Source: Nephromyces sp. MM_2019 (lineage: Eukaryota; Apicomplexa; Aconoidasida; Nephromycida). From it: DNA of 32,447 nt. The DNA lies in NCBI GenBank assembly GCA_015657535.1, contig JADHZB010001172.1, positions 1 to 32,447 on the forward strand, read 5' to 3'. Positions 25,331 through 32,447 of this stretch are shown one piece after another. Made by a program: the position numbers and the translations under genes. How positions within the stretch are numbered: position 1 is the first letter of the stretch; each line of letters begins with the position of its first letter. The notes under the pieces are model-generated. The model made no database searches and was not told where the DNA came from. It was given only the letters and a program-made list of their open reading frames with translations.

Positions 25331-25853
25331 CGATTTGGCCCTCTCCGGTAGCAGGAGGCTTTGCTAAGAATACGATTATGCAATAAGCAAGAATATCGGT
25401 TCTTTGTGTCAATAATAGTTTATTTACTAAGGTAAATAGGTCTTAAGTAAAATTAACATCTATTCACTAGGAACTCTTATACGCAAGACTGTTCATTTGG
25501 GCTGTGTTCCAGTGTCCATTTAAAAAGCGCCATTCTCACTTTCCCATCGAATGCATGGTTATCTTGATTCATCAAATGGAGTAGATTGGGTGCCAAGAGA
25601 TTCTATAGATCAGGGGTTTATTCGATAGTAATCTTTTTCCGCGGCATCACTTTTTCAAGGGATCCTCAGGAAGAATATTTCAGTCTCCTGGCAGGGTTGT
25701 CGTCACAGTGATGAGCGCGTGCCTTGCCCCGTAAAACCATTATCTAAGCTCGAAAATAAGGGCCTTAAAATGCTTAGGGTTAACATATTTAACAGCATGG
25801 ATGTGGTCTACTAGCACGTGCTTCCTGTTAGAATGCGGCTGCTCCACGCGGTT
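25331..25853. other. Intergenic stretch, nothing recognised
   Basis: About 520 bp between the GC-rich island and the 47-bp duplication. Base composition is mixed, and I see no open frame of note, no RNA gene and no repeat. Confidence 0.5.
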
Positions 25854-25947
25854 ATGCAGCCCTAAAACTAAAAGTCCTGCTTCACCTCGTCAACGTGTTG
25901 ATGCAGCCCTAAAACTAGAAGTTCCCCTTTGCCTGCTCAACCTTTCC
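25854..25947. repeat. Two-copy 47-bp tandem duplication
   Basis: ATGCAGCCCTAAAACTA begins at 25854 and again at 25901. The first 17 bases are identical, and the remaining 30 align with several substitutions (CTCGTCAAC against CTGCTCAAC). A related AATGCGGCTGCTCC stretch lies just upstream at about 25831. Confidence 0.75.
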
Positions 25948-26387
25948 TATGTTACAGTTTAATTTTTCTAGCATTACTGCGGTTAGCGGCGCAGGATTCA
26001 TTTTTAATTCATACATGTGAACCTTCAAAAAATAGTTGTCCATACAGCAAATGAAGCTCTTCAGCTTGCAGGCTTGGCCTTGCGTTTCGAGATACTTTCC
26101 TGCCAACCTTTGAAACCAGGGCAACGAAGACGCTAGACGACGAATAGAACAGTAATGTCTACCATCAATCGCAATGCAGTTCCTCGAGTTAATTTGCACG
26201 CCAAGTTAAGAGCTTCACACAGTAGCTGCGTAAATATGCTTTTTAAGTACTACAAGAGTCACGACGCTGAAGTACTCTAAAAAAATATTAGGTTAAGGTA
26301 ATATATACATTACCTGCCTGAGAGCTATGCGCTGGTACTCTAAAGCTCGCAGAACTAATCGCTAAATTAAAAAATTTCTTAGAATAC

Positions 26388-26570
26388 CTACTTCTATGAT
26401 AACACCACACAAGGCGATGCAGCCATATGTTGCCAGAGCAGAGTTCAAAATCTTTATGCATGCCTTTACGCTATAGTAGCCACATATAAGCATACCGAGT
26501 GCTGAGCCATGATATGGGCAGTAATAAATGTGCCTGCTCATCTTCCCGGCTACCACCGACAGTGGTTTCC
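26388..26570 (-). other. Possible membrane-protein exon
   Basis: A minus-strand open segment contains an ATG at 26541 followed by about 50 residues: MSRHIYYCPYHGSALG, a hydrophobic stretch, a basic KACIK, and a second hydrophobic stretch ending CGVIIEV. It could end at the donor GTAG/GTATTC (26388/26387). A pyrimidine-rich acceptor (ATATTTTTTTAG) about 100 bp downstream would continue it in phase as EYFSVVTLVVLKK. This looks like two adjoining transmembrane helices, but the length is within chance and no family is recognised. The frame at 25915-26199 on the same strand could belong to it. Confidence 0.2.
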
Positions 26571-27485
26571 TGTCATTAACTAAGGTTTCTGTGCAAATGA
26601 TGAGTCAATAATCCTAAGATAGGATCAACTTGCAACTTAGAAGATAAAAGAATAGTCAGTGAGAAAAAATCCATTCGGTGAAAAGGAAATTTAGCTCATA
26701 TTGGCGCGTGATTAGCTTCGAATGGAGCCTCACATAGACTTGCATTTTTTTCCCTCAAAACGTAGCCATGAAATAAATTGGATGTATCCAGCTTCGAGCA
26801 AGTTACTAGAAAATTTTGCTTTTCTAGTAAATTATCTCCTAATTAAATCAAAAAGTGCACTATTTACAATCTTTAGTGATTTCGTCGAGCTAGTACAGTC
26901 AGAAGCAGTTTCGTACAACAGAAATAATATTTTCTGGCTGATGTGCTTACAATAAGACATAAGCCATCAACTTTTTCCAAAAGCAGCACCTTAAGTAGTT
27001 TTCTAAAATAGCCTATGATGTAACGGCTGTAAAGGCTGAGATGCTTTGGCTTTTCTCACGTTGACACAACTAAGACTAGCTCTGAATGGCACGAGTGTCA
27101 CCAAGGATTACCAAGGGATTTTTGCGTGATTAGCATTGCAGATACTTCTACAAAGCACCCTAAATAGAACAATATATACCACCTTGGCCTCATCTCCACA
27201 TTGGGAAGTGCGGAACAAGCATGCAGTAACACAGCATATTAATCAAATCTGCGTACTGTGTACGAATCATCCAACAATTACCGAAATTTCTTCTTCACAA
27301 TTAAATTGACACACATAAACATCTTAAAAGAATACAAGGTTCAAAGCCATTCGAAGAAACAACACATTCATTGGAGATAATTTCATAGCTGGATAGCATC
27401 ACGTAGCATGCGTAACTCAAGAATAAGCCTATACTGATGTGACGTAAAAGGTAAAAGATCCGCTTGCATTTGGAGATTTAAAATA
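26571..27485. other. Intergenic stretch, nothing recognised
   Basis: About 900 bp of AT-rich DNA. A 77-codon plus-strand frame at 26722-26955 is of chance length. No RNA gene, strong repeat or splice-flanked segment was recognised. Confidence 0.5.
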
Positions 27486-27593
27486 AATAACTGAGATCCA
27501 AATCACACACAGCAATGCACTTGACGACCTTCCACGATACGAACCAATAACTGAGATCCAAATCGCACACAGCAATGCACTTGAAGACCTTCC
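27486..27593. repeat. Two-copy 60-bp tandem duplication
   Basis: AATAACTGAGATCCAAATC begins at 27486 and again exactly 60 bp later at 27546. The copies differ at only two positions over the first 48 bases and diverge after CCTTCCA. High identity suggests a recent duplication. Confidence 0.9.
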
Positions 27594-27879
27594 AAAAAGA
27601 GCTACGCATCCAGAATTTTTTTAAAGCGGCTAAATTTTTCGATACCTAGATTCATAACAAAGCGTTGAAAGTATGCAAAAAAATAAATGCGCAGGTATGG
27701 CTGCGTCGTTAAAAAAAACCGCGAGGTCTGAAATTTTTAATAGCAGATTTACGATAAGCTGAACGTATAAATCATACAAAAAAGTCATCGAAATAGCAGT
27801 CTAGAAAGTCTCTACCAGTTTCATCTAATTTTAGTGATGAAAGGATAGTTCAGGTAGATTTTACGTCGCATTAAGGCCT

Positions 27880-28170
27880 AGTGATCCATGCTGCATCATA
27901 TCCTTCGTCCAATTATGTGCCATTTATGAGTTTCTACAATGTAGATCCAAGCAGAAGATCCAAGCAAGGAGTCATCCCTACAACAGCATTTAATGCAAAA
28001 GAAGTAGAAGAATTGTTAATAAAGGCAGGGGCTGATATTAATCAACGCACTAAGGGAAATATATGAGGAAAAACCAACTTTTTATGGAATTTTTGATCAA
28101 AGTTTGAGATAAATCTAAAAAAAAATTCTAAAAAGCGAGATATAGACGCTGATTACAACCGAAAATTCTG
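27880..28170 (+). pseudogene. Decayed ankyrin-repeat reading frame
   Basis: At about 27970-28063 the plus strand encodes a stretch that matches the second half of an ankyrin repeat closely: KEVEELLIKAGADINQRTKG, with both helix leucines and the GADIN turn. A TGA at 28064-28066 interrupts it. The same frame then continues GKTNFLW, where a normal repeat has a GKTPLH-like start. Immediately after, another frame reads MEFLIKV and a third reads DIDADYN, again ankyrin-like pieces now out of register. I infer a decayed ankyrin-repeat gene with a stop and at least one frameshift. Ankyrin repeats occur in apicomplexans and in intracellular bacteria, so the source is open. An intron-interrupted live gene is less likely because no donor lies at the break. 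Confidence 0.45.
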
Positions 28171-29085
28171 AAGAATGCCACTCCCATGTTTCTTTTCCCA
28201 CTAAACTACATATAAAATTAGATTGTGAAACAGTATATATCTTTACAACTTTCCAGGTGAAATGTATTATCAAGCAAAACAAAAATATTCACTAAAACAA
28301 ACCGCAGCCTAAAAAGCACTAAATAAAAAGGCAGCAATTTTCTATATCTCCTTTTTATTTTTTGCTTGCAATTCACTTTAAAATAAGCATTTTCTTCAAA
28401 AAATCCTTGAAAAACATCTTTTGAAATCATGATACCAAAACAGCCCTTAAAGTTGGCCGGATAAAACGGAAAAAAAAAACCCTATTGGATTATTCGGGTA
28501 CTTATTTTTGCTGATAAAGCACGTCTCACAAACACTATATATCCACCGGCTTCACCCAACTGTATTAGTGAAGGCAGTTTCTACACTCAACGAGGTATGA
28601 CTAACACACAACGACAAGGTTTTTCCCTTTTACGTTTTTTAAAAGAGAAAAACCAACAAAAGCCATAGGCCACTACAGTCACTTTTCTTCTGTGAAAAAA
28701 AGGGGAAGTCATCTCAAAGCCTTTAAAAACCGAAAGATAAAAATCATCTTCTTTATCGTGTAACCACCAAAGTAGAAGAAAAAACTGCCCCTAGAAAAAT
28801 GCCTCAAGAGGAACACTGGCACTGATGCACAGCTCTTGTGCATATCCTACCATATTCCAGCACTCTTCATGCACCAAATATTAAAAGCGAAAAAAAATAT
28901 AATTTCAAGAGATTCCCAAAAAATCAAAACATTTCTAAATCAAATATCTAAAAAAGTCAAAACAAAATATATTAGTATTACTAAAAGGACCAAAACCCCG
29001 CAAATGTGTGTATCTTCAATGCTTCAAATCGGCTGTCAAAAAAATATTAAAGGTAATCACACAACAGGCAAAACTCTTTAATATT
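28171..29085. other. AT-rich stretch between the ankyrin fossil and the methylthiotransferase gene
   Basis: About 900 bp, very A-rich on the plus strand after 28.7 kb. It may hold the 3' untranslated region of the minus-strand methylthiotransferase gene, or its last exon if the one proposed at 29200..29086 is wrong. A minus-strand segment at about 28557-28498, after an acceptor-like CACTAATACAG, is open but unrecognised. Confidence 0.5.
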
Positions 29086-31107
29086 TCAAAAATGACAGCG
29101 AAACTTCTTATTAAATTTAGCTTTTTTCTTGTCGCTTCCTAGTAGTATTAAGCTCATTTGCAGGATGTACCACGGCGACGGACTGCTTTTATATAACTTT
29201 CTATGATGCATTTAAGGTGATGCAATCACACAGGCGAATAAATAATCAAATAAAACACCTAGCCTTTAGTTAGTCACTTGTATCATAGCACCAAAAAAAA
29301 TGGCAGTCGCAAACCATAGAGACTAGCTAAAAAAAAATCCTAACAAAACAGGTAATATGGGTAATTGAATCACCAAAGATCAAATTACATCGTCTAGATA
29401 CCTCAAATATATATATACAAATAAATGCAGCTCTACCTGTCAGTAAGCACTTTTACATACTGCTTAGTATGACCCACTGTATGGTTGCTCTTTTCCGAGT
29501 TCTCAGAGAACCAAACCTAAGAGATTCCATAAAAAATGTGGAATCAACGTGTAAATGTAACTAAAAGAAACTCTGGCCATAAAGAAGCTATAAAATTATA
29601 TCTGCTATCATGAGGCTATTCTTGGTGGATAGGGGGTGGAGAGTTAGCAAAGAAGAGGGAGAAGAGTTAGCTTAGAATTTAGGATGCTTGGCAAAGCACG
29701 AAGGATACTCAGCAAACAAGTAAAGACACTTAGTTTACACATTTACAGCCATTCAAAGCCTGGGGGTAAAGCTATACGTAATAAGCCATACACAAGCGAA
29801 AGAAGTAAAAAACACGATGTTTTTGAACGCCAAAAGTCAACACGAAGGTGACAAATCACGCTAGATTCATTACCAGCTGAGTTGTGTGTAAAAGGCTTTC
29901 AAAAGTTGTGTACGAGTTGAACAGATTGGTAACCTCAGTACTCCTTTGCTTTACGATTTTTGAAGGAATTCTCTTCATTGAAGCAGCCTTTGTACCAGGC
30001 CGGGGATAAAACTGCGAGATATTCAATACCTATCAAAATAGCAAGCTTTGAGTGCAGTGAGGACCTCATAAAAAAAAAAGATATAAAAGTAGGTCTACGT
30101 ACACTGACATTACTTTCCCAAAAGGGTCAAGAGATATTTTTTGACTTTATCAAATTTACAACACCTGCTAAAGGAGATGAAAGAGCATAAAAAATCCCAC
30201 AAAAGTGTAGAAATATAAGGGTAAAAATGCGTAAATGAACACTCGAGAAACAGGCAAAAGCAGTAGATTTTCAAACTACGAAACACTCCAACTTTTTAAT
30301 GAAGAAAAACGGATCAATTTGAACCCACAGAATGTATGAAAAATGTGGATGAAGAGGTGAAGAAAATACTGTTTTTCATCAATAAAACTAATCAAAACAA
30401 GGTAAGGTAGTGAACTTTGGCCTAAACACAGAAAAAACAATGAATCATGTAAAAACCACGTATTTATGCATTCATCCTCGTCTTAAAAAAGAGGTTTCTA
30501 TTAAGTAAAACAGCAAGAGATGACCCTACAGGAAACAAGTGCTTAGAGATAAGCTTAATGGTCTCTGAATGATGCACGTCGGACTCTGATGGAAATCCGC
30601 AAATGATATCCGTAGCGATAGTTATATCAGGCACTGAAGGAATTGTCGAGGAAAATGCATGAAAAAGCTGAGTTTTTCTACATTATCTTCAAAAATAGAG
30701 AGCAAATACAAATAACACACACACTAAAATACCCACAAACTCGATTTCTCTGAGAACCCTCCTCCTGATTCTAAAATAATCTCAACACACACGAAATCTT
30801 CCCAATAATCTACACACACACCAAAGTATACTGCCCTAACCAGGAAAAAATAGAGATTGTAAGCAGAAATAAATAACTATTTTTTTTTATAACTTCAGTG
30901 AAGATCGTGCAACACACACACCGCAAATGAAGATAGCTCCTGAAGTCAACACAAGCAGCAGCCTCTAAAAAGCTAAAGGTTAAACACAGAAGCTGGCAAA
31001 ATTGAAGAATTTTCAGAGACATTGAAACAGTGAATGAAGAAGATCTTACCAGAGGCTTTAAGCGAGGCCACGACAAAATCGAAATCCTCAACAGTATACT
31101 CCCGGTA
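29086..31107 (-). CDS. CDKAL1: CDKAL1-type tRNA methylthiotransferase, 3' part of the gene
   Basis: Four well-supported exons, 31107..31050, 30633..30530, 30029..29874 and 29516..29437, join in phases 1, 0 and 0. They read as the C-terminal half of the radical-SAM enzyme that converts t6A37 to ms2t6A37 in tRNAs decoding ANN codons. Landmarks: [32 protein letters not shown] (the conserved [15 protein letters not shown] strand); [19 protein letters not shown], with Lys in place of the usual Pro after GT; then [11 protein letters not shown], typical of the TRAM tRNA-binding domain in this subfamily. A fifth exon, 29200..29086, fits by phase (AG plus A) and ends in TGA after a Lys-rich tail. It leaves the TRAM domain about a dozen residues short, so a small exon may be missing. 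The MTTase N-terminal domain and the CxxxCxxC cluster motif are not in the window and should lie beyond the right edge. Introns are 416, 500 and 357 bp. Confidence 0.85.
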
Positions 31108-32306
31108 CTAAAGAGAATGAAATGAGAAACTTGAGCTTACTTGTAAGAATTGAGTGTGTATGTGTGTCTACTGCTTCAGAGAAAGAGCTTCTCTAGGCTA
31201 GTATCAGCACGGATATTGTAAAAAAAGCCAATTTTAGCCCAACTTCTACAAGAACAGATTTATCAAGTATGAAGAAACAATGTGAACATCGCAAAGAAAG
31301 ACTCTTTTATTCCATTTTGCACGGCAAATCATGAAAGCAAGTAGAAGTAGGTGAAGACAATCATGAAGACGAGCATGAAGAAAACCAGAAGAAGTAGTGA
31401 ATTCTAGCAAAAAACAGCTGAAATTGAAGAACACTTCAACAGTAACGTCTCAAGGATAATAAAGTTTTCAATATCAAAATATAACGATAAAATCCTTCTC
31501 TTTCTCTCTGCGATTATAACCCAAAAAATAATATAAGCAAATGGCTCTCAACCAAACAGCTTGTTTGGTTATTCACTTTTGTGAACTAGGCACAGCCATC
31601 AAGCTGCAAAGACGTTGCCATTCATAGCTCAAAATCTGCCATTAAAATCAACCAGAGGAGATTAGCTAAGCAGCTTCAATACAGCTATGGATTGGCAAAT
31701 AAAAAGGTTAGCCCAAAGCTCTACACACAAGCTTTGAAATGCGAAACTGCACACACACACACACACATACACACACTACCTTAGTTAGGGTGAAAGACTT
31801 GCGTACTAAATGTGTGAGCAAAGAAAAGATACTCTGTTTTTTGATTCGCCAATTGCATTTGAGTAAAGCAGCTTGATAACCCTGTTAGTACAGCGTATTC
31901 GCTAACCAAAACATACCATAAATCTTAGGCTAATGAGCTTATATTCAAGCAAATAAACTAGCACATTGAAAGGCAATATTCACATATTTACAAGCTGCTT
32001 TCGATTGCTGCTACTTCATTTTATTTGCTGGTAATTTTTTATTATCTTTTTTCCAAAGATAAGCATATTTTCTTCAAAATTTAATAACTTAAAAGTGCCT
32101 TATTTTACTTTTTATCTAGTAGAAATCGCGGTGATATTCTTGGAATTTTCGAGGATTTTTCATGTTTTTTAATTTGAAAAAACATCAGAAATCCATCTAA
32201 TTCACTGAATAAAAGCATCTTTTTTGTATTGAATTTGACGCAATTTAAACCCTCTAAGGATAAATTTTTTCTTTTTTTCAATATGCATATTTTAAAGCAA
32301 ATATCT
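31108..32306. other. Probably intron of the methylthiotransferase gene
   Basis: The upstream exons of the minus-strand methylthiotransferase gene (the LHIPVQSGS and CxxxCxxC parts) should precede 31107 but are not found here, so this stretch is probably a long intron. It contains a GAAG-rich low-complexity run at about 31336-31400, a 9-bp inverted repeat with a 3-base loop (AACCAAACA/TGTTTGGTT, 31550-31570), and an (AC)n microsatellite. Confidence 0.45.
31750..31776. repeat. (AC)n microsatellite
   Basis: About 27 bp of AC dinucleotides with one interrupting T, in the presumed intron of the methylthiotransferase gene. Confidence 0.9.
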
Positions 32307-32358
32307 TCAATAAGATGAATAATGCATAGCTCAGGTTATGCATTATTCATCTTATTGA
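32307..32358. repeat. Perfect 22-bp inverted repeat with 8-base loop
   Basis: The left arm 32307-32328 (TCAATAAGATGAATAATG, then CATA) is exactly complementary to the right arm 32337-32358, with an 8-base spacer GCTCAGGT. A transcript of either strand would form a 22-bp hairpin. Flanking sequence is AT-rich and shows no open frame. Confidence 0.95.
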
Positions 32359-32367
32359 TGTAACTGT

Positions 32368-32447
32368 AATTTACGTCTTTTAATAGTGCAAAATGTGCTG
32401 AAAAAAACTTCTTTTAGAGCAAATTCAACTACAATTTACGTCTTTTA
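32368..32447. repeat. Start of a 65-bp repeat at the right edge
   Basis: AATTTACGTCTTTTA occurs at 32368-32382 and again at 32433-32447, where the window ends. The spacing is 65 bp. Only the first 15 bases of the second copy are visible, so whether a tandem array follows cannot be seen. Confidence 0.7.

Noticed and set aside
29960..30190. 76-codon plus-strand frame
   Set aside because: It lies antisense to the methylthiotransferase exon 30029..29874 and its flanking intron, whose family motif FYPRPGT is clear on the minus strand.

Overview
The window reads as nuclear DNA of an AT-rich, intron-bearing eukaryote, most likely an apicomplexan. Four genes support this: ribosomal proteins uS13 (RPS18) and uL5 (RPL11), a large protein whose OHA-like block precedes an OST-HTH/LOTUS domain, and the 3' part of a CDKAL1-type tRNA methylthiotransferase. 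All have GT-AG introns of about 300-860 bp. The lineage call is inference from protein style and the OHA + LOTUS arrangement; no species can be named. I see no operons, bacterial ribosome binding sites, CRISPR arrays or rRNA/tRNA genes.

Layout, left to right. 1-162: minisatellite and CA repeat in an intron. 163-2344 (minus): partial gene for an unrecognised single-pass membrane protein that runs off the left edge. 1680-2822: purine-rich low-complexity DNA with an acidic open frame on the plus strand. 5.9-6.33 kb: GC-rich island just upstream of RPS18. 6437-7722 (plus): RPS18, two exons. 7.7-12.2 kb: no gene supported, but a 19-bp degenerate tandem repeat near 10.1 kb. 12175-18142 (minus): LOTUS-domain gene, six coding exons, about 1380 residues. 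18.2-20.4 kb: nothing recognised. 20.4-22.4 kb: GC-richer block with open frames on both strands, undecided. 22496-24740 (minus): RPL11, four exons. 24.9-25.33 kb: second GC-rich island, upstream of RPL11, with competing hairpins. 25.3-27.9 kb: two short tandem duplications and one possible membrane exon. 27.88-28.17 kb (plus): decayed ankyrin-repeat reading frame. 29086-31107 (minus): tRNA methylthiotransferase exons; the 5' half lies beyond the right edge. 32.3 kb to the end: a perfect 22-bp inverted repeat and the start of a 65-bp repeat.

Functionally, three of the four recognised genes serve translation or RNA handling: two ribosomal proteins and a tRNA-37 modification enzyme. The fourth carries a predicted RNA-binding LOTUS domain. 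They are separate transcription units and their proximity need not mean anything. I found no clear undescribed biological system. The best leads are the LOTUS protein with its long unrecognised C-terminal exon, the structured GC-rich islands upstream of both ribosomal protein genes, the ankyrin fossil, and the perfect hairpin near the right edge. Exon junctions were placed by hand from reading-frame phase, splice signals and remembered family sequence, without any alignment.
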